Shown: positions 30,194-39,249, counted from the stretch's first letter. The stretch is DNA of 64,000 nt from Nisaea sediminum (GCF_014904705.1 NZ_JACZCQ010000009.1:62001-126000); one strand, 5' to 3'. A program made the numbers and translations. Notes: generated from the sequence alone by a model not told the origin.

Positions 30194-32965
30194 TCACTGG
30201 AACAGGACGGTGACGTCCTCGATCCGGGAGACGCCGATGAGGGTGACGGTGGTGTCCCCGGTCGTGAGGGTGAGGCCGCTCGCCGTCGCGCTGGAGGTGA
30301 CCGTCGCGCCTGCAGCGAACTGGATGATGTCGCCTTCGGCCTTGTCGTAGCCGGAAACGGTGTCGCTACCCTCTCCGTTCGCGAACACGAATAGATCGGC
30401 GCCGCGATTGCCGAACAGCAGGTCGTCGCCCGCGCCGCCGGAAAGCGTGTCGTTGTCCTGTCCGCCATAGATCGTGTCGTTGCCGATATTGCCGCAGAGC
30501 AGGTCGGCCGACGCGTTGCCGTAGATCAGGTCATTGTCCTGACCGCCGTAGATTGTGTCGGAATTCTGCCCGCCGTAGACCGTGTCGGCGCCCTGATTGC
30601 CATAGATCAGATCGTTGCCCTGATTGCCATAGACCCGGTCCGCGCCCTCTCCGCTCAGGATCAGGTCGTTGCCGCCGGCACCGGTCAGCAGATCGTCGCC
30701 TGCGGCGGCGGAAATGGTGTCGGCAAAGCTGCCTCCGATGAGCGTGTCGTTGCCGGAAGAGCCGCGCGTGATGCCGTCGTCGGCGTCCGACGAGGCGGTG
30801 GGAGTGGTATCGGTGAGGACGACGTCGTTGCCCGTTCCGCCGGCATAGCTGATCGTGAAGGTTCGGCCGCTCGCGCTGATGCTGGCGCCCTCGGCGAGGC
30901 CTGAGAAGGTGCCGGTGACGCCGTCCGCGCCATCGTTGGCGATGAGCGTGTAGGTGCTGCCCGTCGCCGAGCTGCCGATGACGGAGATCGCGAGTGTGGA
31001 GCCGGAGACGTTGACAGCCCCGGTGACGTCGATCTGGTCGTAATCGGTCCCGGCCGTGCTGCCGCCAACCTCGAAGGTGACGGAAGAGCCCGAGGCAAGG
31101 GTAAGATCCTTGGTGGTGAGCTTCCCTGCGCTGTTGCCGGGGGTGAGGGTGGCGCCGGAGGACACGGTAATGGCGCCGTTGAGCGAGCCCGACCCCGCGA
31201 GGGTGGCGCCCGATGAGACGGAGACGGCGCCGGTACCGGTCAGCGATCCGTTTACCGAGAGCGTTCCGGCCGAGACGGTGGTGGTGCCGCTGTAGGTGTT
31301 CGTGCCGGCAAGCGTGAGCGTGCTCGTCCCGGCCTTGGTCAGGTTGTTGGCGCCGGAGATCACGCCCGAGAGGGTAACGGCGGCGTTGTTGGTGACGGTG
31401 GCGTTCGAGCCGAGCGCGATCGCGTTGTCGATCGTCGTGGCGCCGGTGACGGTGAGATTGCCTCCATTGAGCGTCAGCGCGCCGGTGCCGAGATTGCCGT
31501 CGGAGCTGACGGAGAGTGTGCCGCCGGTGACGGTGGTGGTGCCGCTATAGGTGTTCGTGCCGGAAAGCGTGAGCGTGCTGGTTCCGGCCTTGGTCAGGTT
31601 GTTGGAGCCCGAGATCACGCCCGAGAGCGTGACGTCCGCGCTGTTCGTGACGCTCGCGGCCGACGAGAGTGTGACGCCGTTGTTGATGGTCGTGGCGCCG
31701 GTGACGGTCAGGTTGCCGCCATTGAGGACGACGTTGCCGCTGCCGAGATTTCCATCCCCGGCAACTGAGAGCGTACCGTTCGAGACGGTCGTCGTGCCGG
31801 TATAGGTGTTCGTGCCGGACAGGGTGAGCGTGCCGGCGCCGGTCTTGGTCAGGCTGCCGCTGCCCGAGACGACCCCGGAGATCGTCACGTTCGGAGTGTT
31901 GCTTATGGCGGCGGCGCTGTTCGTCAGCTGGACCGCATTGTCGATCGTCGTCGCACCCGTGACGGTGAGGGTTCCCTGGCTGATGGCGAGGATGCCGCTG
32001 CCGAGATTGGAGTCGGACGAGATCGACAGCGTATCGGAATGGCTGACCGTCAAGTTCGAGTTGAAAGTGTTGGTGCCGCTGAGAACCACGGTCTGATCGC
32101 CGATCGCGGAACCGAGGAAAACGGCGCCGCTGCCCGTCAGGTTGGAGGCGAGGGTGACGGTGTGCGTGCCGGAGCTGCCATAGATCGAAAGGGTGCCGCT
32201 GTGGCCGAAGTCGATGTCGTTGCCGGCGATCGTGATGCTGGTGGCGTTGCCGAAATCAAGGCTTGGGCCGGCGCCGGAGAGGGTGACCGCGCCGGTGGAC
32301 AGGCTGATGGTCTGCGTGCCGGTCAGGGTGAAAGAGATGTCGCCGCCGCCGGAGGCGGGGGCGCGGAAGGAGGCTGCGCCGGCATTAGAGGGGGCGCTGT
32401 CCGGGCCGGCCAGGGGGCCTGGCCAGGGGGGATGCGCGCTGGCAAAGGCGCTGGCCGCTGAAGCGCCCGTTCCCGCGGAGGAGACATCGAAGCGCCAGTC
32501 GCCGCCGAGCGCGGCGGCGCCGGTCGGTGTGGAGGAGGCGACGACGCGGGCGCCGGTGGCCCGCGCGAGATCCCGGACCAGCGCCTTGCCGTCCGGACCG
32601 TCTCCCGCGGAGCATCCGTAGAGCACGATCGTCGCATCCGGCGCCAGATGGCGGCGCCAGAGCAGCCCCTGGCGAGCGAGCTCGGGCCCGTCGAGCGACT
32701 TCCCGCCGAGGGTCAGGTGTCCCGCCTCGCCGTGGCTGACGATGTGCAGCGTCTCGACCGGGCTGTCCATGCAGGCGAGGGCGGCTGCGACCGGGTTCCG
32801 CTCCCCCGCCGGCGGCAGGGCAATGGCCATGTCCGGATCCGCGCCGCTGACCAGAAGGCCGCGATACGGGGTCGCAGCATCGATCACCGCCAGGGTTGCG
32901 TGTCCGTGCCTGGAGAGGGCCGCAGGGATCATGCGTCCGCAAGAGCCGGTGAAGTCGGATGTCAT
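30194..32965 (-). CDS. Large DUF4347 - autotransporter-type repeat - RTX protein
   Basis: A 923-residue secreted-type protein. An N-terminal caspase-like DUF4347 domain (residues 1-165) has His 78 in IVSHGEAGHL and Cys 118 in LYGCSAGDG. Then come about 500 residues of Ser/Thr/Gly-rich beta-helix repeats with the passenger-associated motif (LTKAGTSTLTLSGTNTYSG), including three 85-residue units. Next are nine or so calcium-binding RTX nonapeptides (GGxGxDxx pattern, e.g. GGAGNDLI) and a C-terminal tail typical of type I secretion signals. No Sec signal peptide is present. The type I exporter is not encoded here. The next gene downstream is the stand-alone DUF4347 protein. A possible role is adhesion or cell-surface processing, inferred from architecture. 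Confidence 0.85.
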   Translation of the reverse strand: MTSDFTGSCGRMIPAALSRHGHATLAVIDAATPYRGLLVSGADPDMAIALPPAGERNPVAAALACMDSPVETLHIVSHGEAGHLTLGGKSLDGPELARQGLLWRRHLAPDATIVLYGCSAGDGPDGKALVRDLARATGARVVASSTPTGAAALGGDWRFDVSSAGTGASAASAFASAHPPWPGPLAGPDSAPSNAGAASFRAPASGGGDISFTLTGTQTISLSTGAVTLSGAGPSLDFGNATSITIAGNDIDFGHSGTLSIYGSSGTHTVTLASNLTGSGAVFLGSAIGDQTVVLSGTNTFNSNLTVSHSDTLSISSDSNLGSGILAISQGTLTVTGATTIDNAVQLTNSAAAISNTPNVTISGVVSGSGSLTKTGAGTLTLSGTNTYTGTTTVSNGTLSVAGDGNLGSGNVVLNGGNLTVTGATTINNGVTLSSAASVTNSADVTLSGVISGSNNLTKAGTSTLTLSGTNTYSGTTTVTGGTLSVSSDGNLGTGALTLNGGNLTVTGATTIDNAIALGSNATVTNNAAVTLSGVISGANNLTKAGTSTLTLAGTNTYSGTTTVSAGTLSVNGSLTGTGAVSVSSGATLAGSGSLNGAITVSSGATLTPGNSAGKLTTKDLTLASGSSVTFEVGGSTAGTDYDQIDVTGAVNVSGSTLAISVIGSSATGSTYTLIANDGADGVTGTFSGLAEGASISASGRTFTISYAGGTGNDVVLTDTTPTASSDADDGITRGSSGNDTLIGGSFADTISAAAGDDLLTGAGGNDLILSGEGADRVYGNQGNDLIYGNQGADTVYGGQNSDTIYGGQDNDLIYGNASADLLCGNIGNDTIYGGQDNDTLSGGAGDDLLFGNRGADLFVFANGEGSDTVSGYDKAEGDIIQFAAGATVTSSATASGLTLTTGDTTVTLIGVSRIEDVTVLFQ
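31296..32060 (-). repeat. Three tandem 255-bp coding repeats
   Basis: Within the large RTX gene an 85-codon unit occurs about three times in a row with boundaries near 31296, 31551 and 31806. Each unit reads GTTTV..GTLSV..DGNLG..LTVTGATTI..VTLSGVISG..NLTKAGTSTLTLSGTNTYSG. Units two and three are almost identical in protein. Such repeats can recombine and change length. Confidence 0.75.
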
Positions 32966-33416
32966 CGCTGGTCCCAAAATTCTACTGCGATATCGTGGGG
33001 TAGGAGTTGGACGCCGTCGCCGCTGCATTTCATCATGGTGCCATGGAGAGCCGGTCCAGTAACGCACCCGTCCGCAGCCCCAAAGCTGCCGCGGAAGACG
33101 GCGCCGAGAATACGTTAGGATGAAAAGACATGGAGTTGGATTGGAAAGATTGGAATTTCCCACAATAACCGGAAGCTGGCTGGGAACTAAGAAAAGCGGC
33201 GAAATTAATTGAAATACACTTCGATTTTATCTTCTGCTGAAAAGAAATGTTTCCTTGGTATTTCAATGGTTTTGTGGCAAAGCGAGGTAGAAATTCCGTT
33301 GTTCCTCCCGTTGCGGTGGAAATGCAGTTTCATAAGCTCCGCGAGAGGCGTGTGTTTGGAATTTCCAATTTTTCCAAAAACCTTTCGGTCCTGATGGAAA
33401 GGCCCCGGCGAATTTG
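32966..33416. promoter_or_regulatory. Divergent intergenic region with TTGGAATTTCC repeats
   Basis: This 451-base gap between the RTX gene and the divergent regulator is AT-rich and holds no supported gene. It contains TTGGAATTTCC at 33150-33160, preceded by two more TTGGA half-sites, and a near-palindrome TTGGAATTTCCAA at 33356-33368, 49 bases before the regulator ATG. The second copy is a 6-bp perfect arm on either side of a central T. Partial copies (TTTCCTTGG near 33250, TTTTTCCAAAAA near 33368) lie between. The sites bracket the promoter space and are candidates for binding by the HTH protein at 33417. Confidence 0.5.
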
Positions 33417-34346
33417 ATGATTCGGCCGTTCTCCGACAAGCTTCGCGTGGTCATGCGCATTGCCGGATGCGAGACCCAGAAGGCGCTTTATGCGCGTCTC
33501 AAAGCGGTCAATCCGGAGACTGCCTACGATCCGATCCGGGCTTACAAGTGGATTCAGGGCCGGTCGAGCCCTCGCAACCGGGCTGTCTACGATGATCTCG
33601 CGCGCCTGCTTGAAATGGAGGCGACGGGGGACTGGCTGCGGAACAGCAGTTACGAGGAATTCTACAGCCGCGTATGCGCGCGTTACGGCGATATTCTGCC
33701 GTCCCCCTCCGAGGAAATCGGCCCGGGAGAAACGGAGACTCCGTCCGCGGAGACAATGGATCCGGGCGGCTCGCTTCCGGCCTATCTCGTCGGGAGCTAT
33801 TTCTCGGTTTCCCGCGCCTGGTCACCGCACCGTCCCGGAACGCTGATCGCCGGAGTGACAACCCTCTCGCGGGATTCCGACGGCAGGTTCCAATGCGACT
33901 ATCTCGAATGTCTGCCCTGGGGAGATCTCCGGATGACGGGCGCGGTCCAACGCGTCGGGCGCAACATGGCCGCTTCGATCGCTGACAGCGATGCGGAGAT
34001 GGCGATCAATTTCACCTATTCGATCCCGCCGGCGCCCGCCGCAATTCTGGCCGGCGTGATGAGCGGCGTGACCCTGAGCGACGCGGAGATGCGCCCGATC
34101 GCGGGCCGGGTCCTCAGCCTGCGTCTTCTTGACGGAGAGATCGATCCTGCGCGGGTCAGTGGATATCTGGGGCTGAATGAAGACGAACTCGCGGAAAAAC
34201 TGCGCTTCTGCGGCCTGAGCGACGCGCAGGTCTCCGAACTTGCCCCGGATATCCTGAATTTTCTGGTCGATCCCGGCGATCGCGGCGTGATCGAGGCTCC
34301 GGCTTCCATGATCAATGCGATGATCGCCAAGGTCCTGGGGAACTAA
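33417..34346 (+). CDS. HTH-like putative regulator, divergent from RTX gene
   Basis: A 309-residue protein with an N-terminal region (about residues 10-65) that resembles an XRE-type HTH: CETQKALYARLKAV, then IRAYKWIQGRSSPRNRAVYD and LARLLEME. The rest shows no known domain; a DYLECLPWGDLRMTGAVQ segment and a C-terminal helical part (residues 235-309) could bind a ligand or partner. Being divergent from the RTX gene across a region with repeated TTGGAATTTCC sites, it is a likely regulator of it. The HTH call is from pattern only. Confidence 0.55.
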   Translation: MIRPFSDKLRVVMRIAGCETQKALYARLKAVNPETAYDPIRAYKWIQGRSSPRNRAVYDDLARLLEMEATGDWLRNSSYEEFYSRVCARYGDILPSPSEEIGPGETETPSAETMDPGGSLPAYLVGSYFSVSRAWSPHRPGTLIAGVTTLSRDSDGRFQCDYLECLPWGDLRMTGAVQRVGRNMAASIADSDAEMAINFTYSIPPAPAAILAGVMSGVTLSDAEMRPIAGRVLSLRLLDGEIDPARVSGYLGLNEDELAEKLRFCGLSDAQVSELAPDILNFLVDPGDRGVIEAPASMINAMIAKVLGN

Positions 34347-34412
34347 CGGTTCCAGGGGGCTTTTCTCTGCCACGGGCGAGGCGGTCCGATCCAGCGACCA
34401 GCCTGTCTGCAT

Positions 34413-34859
34413 CTACTGCCGCAAGTCGACATCGATCGAGTAAAGCCGCCACACCCCGCGTTCCGCCTGAAAGCGCAGCAGGTAGGTCATCCGGAAGCGG
34501 CTGAGTTCGATCTCGCCGGAGAGCCGGAGAACGCCGTCATGCACGGTCTCGCCGTCCTCGTCGGGGAGGATTTCCCGAACGGCGACTTCCTCGATATTGA
34601 CGCCCTCTTGCCGGAAGGAGGCAAAGGCACGGGCAATGTCCTGCTCACTGTTCTTATTCTGGAAGTCGAGGGATGCCATCTCGCGGAACAGCGAGTAATT
34701 GCCGCTCAGATTGGCGTCGTTGAAGCGCAGCAGCGTGCTGACGATCAGGATGTCGCGTTCTTCCTCGCTCGGCATGGCGGCGCTCGCCGGGCCCGCGGAG
34801 AAGGCGACAAGAAAGGCGACCACGAGAGCCGCCAGGATACCGGTTTTATTGCTTTTCAT
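34413..34859 (-). CDS. Secreted hypothetical protein
   Basis: A 148-residue protein with a signal peptide (hydrophobic run to ASA-AMP near residue 28). The mature domain has an alternation (YSLFREMASLDFQNKNSEQD, ... YLLRFQAERGVWRLYSIDVD) that resembles NTF2-like/DUF4864 export proteins. No catalytic residues are evident. Start ATG at 34859; no strong ribosome-binding site. Periplasmic location is inferred. It lies alone and antisense to the following tRNA side of the region. Confidence 0.6.
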   Translation of the reverse strand: MKSNKTGILAALVVAFLVAFSAGPASAAMPSEEERDILIVSTLLRFNDANLSGNYSLFREMASLDFQNKNSEQDIARAFASFRQEGVNIEEVAVREILPDEDGETVHDGVLRLSGEIELSRFRMTYLLRFQAERGVWRLYSIDVDLRQ

Positions 34860-35086
34860 TCTTGCGTGAGCCCCGTTCCCCCAAAGCCGTCCGGACGTGA
34901 GCATGCCGGTTTTCGGCAGGGGCGAGAACTGGATTTCTGCGCGAAGGGGAAAAGCCGATGGCGGCCTCAGCTACAATCTAGCCCCGACCCTCTCGGAGGA
35001 GGCCGGACTCCTCGCGGAACCGGATTTGCCGCGAATAAAAACGGGCATCCGATACGTATTTCATGGAAAGAGGCAGAAAGATTAAA

Positions 35087-35163
35087 TGGTCGGGGAGAGA
35101 GGATTCGAACCTCCGGCCCCTGCCTCCCGAAGACAGTGCTCTACCAGGCTGAGCTACTCCCCG
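35087..35163 (-). tRNA. tRNA-Pro (anticodon CGG)
   Basis: A 77-base tRNA with encoded CCA. The acceptor stem CGGGGAG pairs with CTCCCCG, the anticodon stem CTGTC/GGCAG encloses the loop TTCGGGA giving anticodon CGG, and the T arm reads GGAGGTTCGAATCCTC. Discriminator base is A. It reads CCG codons, abundant in this GC-rich genome. Confidence 0.96.
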
Positions 35164-35250
35164 ACCGACGAGAGGGCGCTATATAGCGTGGCCTCCCGAC
35201 CGCATCAAGCGGTGATTTTCATTCCGTTACAAGTTTTTGCGGATCGCGGC

Positions 35251-36267
35251 TCAATAGGCCCGTTCGACGCAGAAATCGACCACGTCGATCAGCGCCTGCT
35301 TGGCGTCTCCGTCCTCGAACAGGCCGAGCGCGTCGCGGGCGATGGCGGCGTAGTGGCGGGCGCGGTCGAGACTGTCGGCGAGCGTGTTGTGCTTCGCCAT
35401 CAGCGCCTGCGCATGGGCGAGATCGCCCTCCTGCTGGTCGAGATCCTGCAGCGTGCGGCGCCAGAAGGCGCGCTCCTCGTCGTCGCCGCGGCGGAAGGCG
35501 AGGATCACCGGCAGGGTGATCTTGCCCTCCTGGAAATCGTCGCCGACGGTCTTGCCGAGCTTTTCCTGCTGCGCCGAGTAGTCCAGCACGTCGTCGACGA
35601 GCTGGAAGGCGATGCCGAGATTCATGCCGTAGCTCTCGAGCGCCTGCTGTTCCGCCTTCGGGCGTTCGGCGACGACCGCGCCGACTTCGGCGGCGGCGGC
35701 GAAGAGCTTCGCAGTCTTGCCGCGGATCACCTCGAGATAGGCGCTCTCGTCGGTCTCGGTGTCGTTCGTGGTGATGAGCTGCTGCACCTCGCCCTCGGCG
35801 ATCACGGCGCTGGCCTCGGAGAGGATGCGCATCACCTCGATGGAGCCGTCGGACGTCATCAGCTGGAAGGAGCGGCTGAAGAGGAAGTCGCCGACCAGCA
35901 CGCTCGCCTGGTTGCCCCAGACCGCGTTGGCGCTTTCCCGGCCGCGGCGGAGCTCGCTCTCGTCGACCACGTCGTCATGCAGAAGGGTGGCGGTATGGAT
36001 GAACTCGACGCAGGCCGCGAGCTTCACGTGCCGCTCGCCCTGATAGCCGCAAAGTGCGGCCGCACCGAGGGTCAGCATCGGGCGGAGGCGCTTGCCGCCG
36101 GCGGCGATCAGGTGCCCCGCGAGCTGCGGGATCAGCGCCACCGGGCTCTGCATATTCTCGATGATGGTCTTGTTGACCCGGTCGAGATCGGCTTTCACCA
36201 AATTCGAGAGGCCCTCGATGGAAGCCTTGCGCTTCCCGCTGTCTCCGAAATCCACAACCACGCCCAA
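35251..36267 (-). CDS. Long-chain trans-polyprenyl diphosphate synthase
   Basis: Makes the polyprenyl tail of ubiquinone (probably decaprenyl or octaprenyl) from farnesyl and isopentenyl diphosphate. The two aspartate-rich motifs are HDDVVDES and QLVDDVLDYS, with GGKRLRP near residue 57 and the conserved FQLVDD. The chain-length region before the first motif (FIHTATLLHDD) has small residues as in long-chain enzymes. The start is an unusual TTG at 36267, supported by GGAG six bases upstream; GTG codons at 36261 and 36255 are also in frame. 338 residues, normal length. It is divergent from the next gene. Confidence 0.93.
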   Translation of the reverse strand: MGVVVDFGDSGKRKASIEGLSNLVKADLDRVNKTIIENMQSPVALIPQLAGHLIAAGGKRLRPMLTLGAAALCGYQGERHVKLAACVEFIHTATLLHDDVVDESELRRGRESANAVWGNQASVLVGDFLFSRSFQLMTSDGSIEVMRILSEASAVIAEGEVQQLITTNDTETDESAYLEVIRGKTAKLFAAAAEVGAVVAERPKAEQQALESYGMNLGIAFQLVDDVLDYSAQQEKLGKTVGDDFQEGKITLPVILAFRRGDDEERAFWRRTLQDLDQQEGDLAHAQALMAKHNTLADSLDRARHYAAIARDALGLFEDGDAKQALIDVVDFCVERAY

Positions 36268-36420
36268 GGCAAACTCCGTGTCGCTTGACGCCCTTCAATC
36301 GCGCAGCGAGCATAGGTCCGCAAATCGGGCGGTCAAGTCTCGCGCCCGCGCTCCGGTGCCGCACAGCGAAATATGCCGCCGTGACGGTCCGCAAGAGATA
36401 CAGGTTTCCGGGAACTCGCC

Positions 36421-36639
36421 ATGAAGGAACTGCTGCGCACGACCGACCTTGTCCGGCTTTCCTTCCTCGGCGCGCTGCTGCGGGATGCCGGGATAGAACC
36501 GCTGGTGCTCGACAATCACATGAGCGTGCTCGAGGGCAGCGCCAATGCGATCCCGCGCCGGCTTGCCGTCAGCGACGAGGATTACGTTCTGGCGAAACGC
36601 GTTCTGGAGGATGCGGGTGAGCCTCTCGACGAAGACTGA
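36421..36639 (+). CDS. DUF2007 small protein
   Basis: A 72-residue acidic protein of the DUF2007 (putative signal-transducing, PII-like fold) family. It carries the usual TTDLVRLSFLGALLRDAGIE start and the A-x-x-V-L-x-D-A-G end. It precedes and overlaps the TrmN6-like gene by 23 bases, an arrangement common in alphaproteobacteria. Its function is not known. Confidence 0.8.
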   Translation: MKELLRTTDLVRLSFLGALLRDAGIEPLVLDNHMSVLEGSANAIPRRLAVSDEDYVLAKRVLEDAGEPLDED

Positions 36640-37393
36640 GTCTCCGGTGGAGGTCACCGAGGACAGCCTGCTCGGCGGCAGGGTGCGTTTCCTGCAGCCG
36701 GCTGCCGGGTACCGCGCCGCGGTCGACCCGGTCCTGCTGGCGGCCATGGCGCCTGCGGAGGCGGGCATGCAGGTCCTTGATCTCGGCTGCGGTGCGGGGG
36801 CGGTTCTGCTCTGCCTGCTGGCGCGTGTGCCGGACCTCACGATCATCGGGATCGAGGCGGAGCCGGAAATGTGCGACCTCGCTCGCCGGAACGCCGAGCT
36901 GAACGGCGTCACTGACCGTTTCGAGGTCCGCCAGGGCCGGATCGAGGCGCGACCGCCGCTGTACGAGGAAGGCGCGTTCGATCTCGTGCTCGCCAACCCG
37001 CCCTACCAGGCGCCGGAGACCGCCGACCCGTCGGCGAACCGGCTGAAGGCGGCGGCGCATGTCGAGGCGGATACCGTGGCGGCGGACTGGATCGAGGCCG
37101 CCTATCGGGCACTCCGCCACAAGGGGCGGTTCGCGATGGTCCAGCGGGCGGACCGGCTGGCCGACCTTCTGGCGCCGCTCGACCGTCGCTTCGGCGGGAT
37201 CGAGGTGCATCCGCTTTATCCGAAGCCGGGGCGACCGGCGAAACGGGTGGTGCTGATCGCCCGCAAGGGCGTACGCACGCCGCTTGCCCTTTCAAGCGGG
37301 ATCGTCCTGCACAATATGGATGGGAGTTATTCCCCGGCCGTCGCCGCCGCCCTGGACACCGGGTACGCGCTGGCGCCGGCCCTGTCCGAATAG
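36617..37393 (+). CDS. tRNA1(Val)-type adenine-N6 methyltransferase (TrmN6-like)
   Basis: SAM-dependent methyltransferase of 258 residues. Motif I is LDLGCGAGAV near residue 49, motif IV NPPY near 120 is the base-flipping N6-adenine signature, and EAEPEMCDLARRN is the acidic SAM-binding loop. It is the alphaproteobacterial counterpart of TrmN6, which methylates A37 of tRNA-Val. The GTG at 36617 is chosen because GGAGG lies six bases upstream; the overlap with DUF2007 shows coupling. It is followed 11 bases later by the S49 protease gene. Confidence 0.87.
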   Translation: MSLSTKTESPVEVTEDSLLGGRVRFLQPAAGYRAAVDPVLLAAMAPAEAGMQVLDLGCGAGAVLLCLLARVPDLTIIGIEAEPEMCDLARRNAELNGVTDRFEVRQGRIEARPPLYEEGAFDLVLANPPYQAPETADPSANRLKAAAHVEADTVAADWIEAAYRALRHKGRFAMVQRADRLADLLAPLDRRFGGIEVHPLYPKPGRPAKRVVLIARKGVRTPLALSSGIVLHNMDGSYSPAVAAALDTGYALAPALSE

Positions 37394-37404
37394 AGGAGCA
37401 GCAG

Positions 37405-38262
37405 ATGCCCCGTCGCCGCTGGTCGTGGCTCAACCCCTTCCATCCACGCGACCCCGAGGTCGCGGTGATCCGTCTGAAAGGTCCCATCGGCGATCTCGGG
37501 TCTTTTCGTCAGGGGCTCAATATCGAGCGCTTCGACGGCATTCTCGAGGCCGCCTTCGCCTCCCGCCGCACGAGCGCGGTGGCCCTGCTGATCAACTCCC
37601 CTGGCGGCTCGCCCGTGCAGTCGGACCTGATCAAGAGCCGAATCGAGGCGCTGGCCCGCGAATATGAGAAGCCGGTCGTCGCCTTCACCGAGGACCTCTG
37701 CGCCTCGGGCGGTTACTGGATCGCCCAGGCGGCGGAGGAGATCGTCGCGCATCCGTCCTCCGTGGTCGGCTCCATCGGCGTGATCACGGCCGGGTTCGGC
37801 CTGCAGGAGGCGATCGCGAAGCTCGGCATCGAGCGCCGGGTACACACCAAGGGGACGGCGAAAGGCATGCTTGACCCGTTCCAGCCGGAGAAGGCGGAGG
37901 ATGTGGAGCGGCTGGAAGCCCTGCAGCGGGATCTCTACGAGGGTTTCAAGAAGGTGGTGCGCCGCCGTCGCGGCGGAAAACTCAAGGGCGAGGACGCGGA
38001 GCTCTTCAGCGGCGCGGTCTGGACCGGAGAGAAGGCGCTCGAACTGGGGATCGTCGACAGGCTCGGCGATCTTCGCACGGTCATGCGGGAGCGCTTTGGC
38101 GAGGACGTCCGCTTCCGAACCTACGGTCCGCGCCTGTCCTTCTGGCAGCGGCTGCGGCGCGGGAGCCGGTCTTCGAGCGCTGTTGGCGAGATGCCGTCCC
38201 TAGCGCACGGTCTGATCGCGGCGATCGAGGAACGGCTGCTCTGGAACAGGTTCGGGCTTTGA
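37405..38262 (+). CDS. S49 family peptidase (SppA/SohB type)
   Basis: Serine-lysine signal-peptide-peptidase-like protein, 285 residues. Nucleophile Ser is in CASGGYW near residue 97; the catalytic Lys lies in the TKGTAKGMLDPF segment near 155; VVGSIGVI is conserved. No N-terminal membrane segment is visible, unlike most SppA, so it may act in the cytosol or be peripheral. Same strand and close to the TrmN6-like gene, a common pairing. It ends three bases before the end of the convergent oxidoreductase gene. Confidence 0.88.
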   Translation: MPRRRWSWLNPFHPRDPEVAVIRLKGPIGDLGSFRQGLNIERFDGILEAAFASRRTSAVALLINSPGGSPVQSDLIKSRIEALAREYEKPVVAFTEDLCASGGYWIAQAAEEIVAHPSSVVGSIGVITAGFGLQEAIAKLGIERRVHTKGTAKGMLDPFQPEKAEDVERLEALQRDLYEGFKKVVRRRRGGKLKGEDAELFSGAVWTGEKALELGIVDRLGDLRTVMRERFGEDVRFRTYGPRLSFWQRLRRGSRSSSAVGEMPSLAHGLIAAIEERLLWNRFGL

Positions 38263-38265
38263 GTC

Positions 38266-39249
38266 TCAGCCGTTCGGGCGCAGCAGGACCTTGCCGCCCC
38301 GGCCCTCGCGCTTGGCATGGGCCATCGCCTTCTGGATGTCTTCCAGCCCGTAGCGCGCCTCGACCGCGACCTTGAGTGTGCCGTCGAGGAAATAGCCGGA
38401 AAGTTCCGTGTAGAGGTCCCGGATCTTTTTCCCCGACATTCCGCGCATCAATTTCGCCAGCCAGAAGCCGGTCAGGGTGATGTCGCGGAAGACGACCTGG
38501 TGCGGGTCGAGCGTGCAGGGCTTACCGCTCAGGAGTCCGTAATTTACGATGGTTCCGCCGGGTGCGAGACATTCGGCCATGTCCTGAACGGCAGAGCCGG
38601 CAATGGCGTCGAGCCCGAGCTTGATCTCGGCGCCGTTGGTGGCGGAGGCGACGCGTCTGGCGAGGTCCGGGCCTTCCAGCACGACGACATTGGCGCCCAT
38701 GTCGTGCAGCGGCTTGATCAGGTCCTTGCGGCGGACGACGTTGACGGTGTGCAGGTCGAGCTTGCGGGCGAGCTTGATGACATCGGTGCCGACGCCGGAA
38801 TTGGCGGCGTTCTGCATCACCCAGTCGCCGGGCTTCAGCTTCACGTATTCCTGCAGCATGAGCAGGGAGGTTGCCGCGTTGACCTTCATCATCGCCGCCT
38901 GTTCGGGGTCGATATTCGCCGGCAGCTTGACCAGTTGCGCCGTCGGGAGGGTCAGTTGCTGGCTCCAGTTGGCGCGGTAGAGGCTCATCACCAGATCGCC
39001 GGGCGCGAGATCCTTCACGCCGTCGCCGACCGCGGTCACCCGTCCGGCGCCTTCGATCCCGAGGGGAGAGGGCGTCTCCGGGATGCTGGCGTAATTGCCC
39101 TCGATGCCGAGAATGTCCGCGGGGTTGATGGAGCAGGCGATCAGTTCGATCGTCGCCTCGCCCTTGCCGGGCGCCGGGGCATCCGGAACGTCCTTGCAGA
39201 CGACGACCTGTTCGGCGGGTCCGACACGTGTCAGTTCAGCGGCTTTCAT
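38266..39249 (-). CDS. Medium-chain reductase, 2-enoyl thioester reductase-like
   Basis: Zinc-free MDR-family NADPH oxidoreductase of 327 residues. The cofactor motif is NAANSGVGTDVI near residue 152, rather than the GxGxxG of zinc alcohol dehydrogenases; the ANWSQ segment and SINPADILGIEGNY resemble the mitochondrial trans-2-enoyl-CoA reductase (MECR/ETR) group. A role in fatty acid or enoyl-thioester reduction is inferred. Start ATG at 39249 has GGGAGAG upstream. It stands alone between convergent and divergent neighbours. Confidence 0.8.
   Translation of the reverse strand: MKAAELTRVGPAEQVVVCKDVPDAPAPGKGEATIELIACSINPADILGIEGNYASIPETPSPLGIEGAGRVTAVGDGVKDLAPGDLVMSLYRANWSQQLTLPTAQLVKLPANIDPEQAAMMKVNAATSLLMLQEYVKLKPGDWVMQNAANSGVGTDVIKLARKLDLHTVNVVRRKDLIKPLHDMGANVVVLEGPDLARRVASATNGAEIKLGLDAIAGSAVQDMAECLAPGGTIVNYGLLSGKPCTLDPHQVVFRDITLTGFWLAKLMRGMSGKKIRDLYTELSGYFLDGTLKVAVEARYGLEDIQKAMAHAKREGRGGKVLLRPNG

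Noticed and set aside
31296-32060. CRISPR-like tandem repeats
   Set aside because: The unit is 255 bp, in frame, and encodes protein repeats; no short repeats with unique spacers are present.
31056-32096. Tiled open frames on the + strand across the repeat region
   Set aside because: They follow the 255-bp period of the real gene on the minus strand and have no ribosome-binding sites; they are antisense shadows of the repeats.
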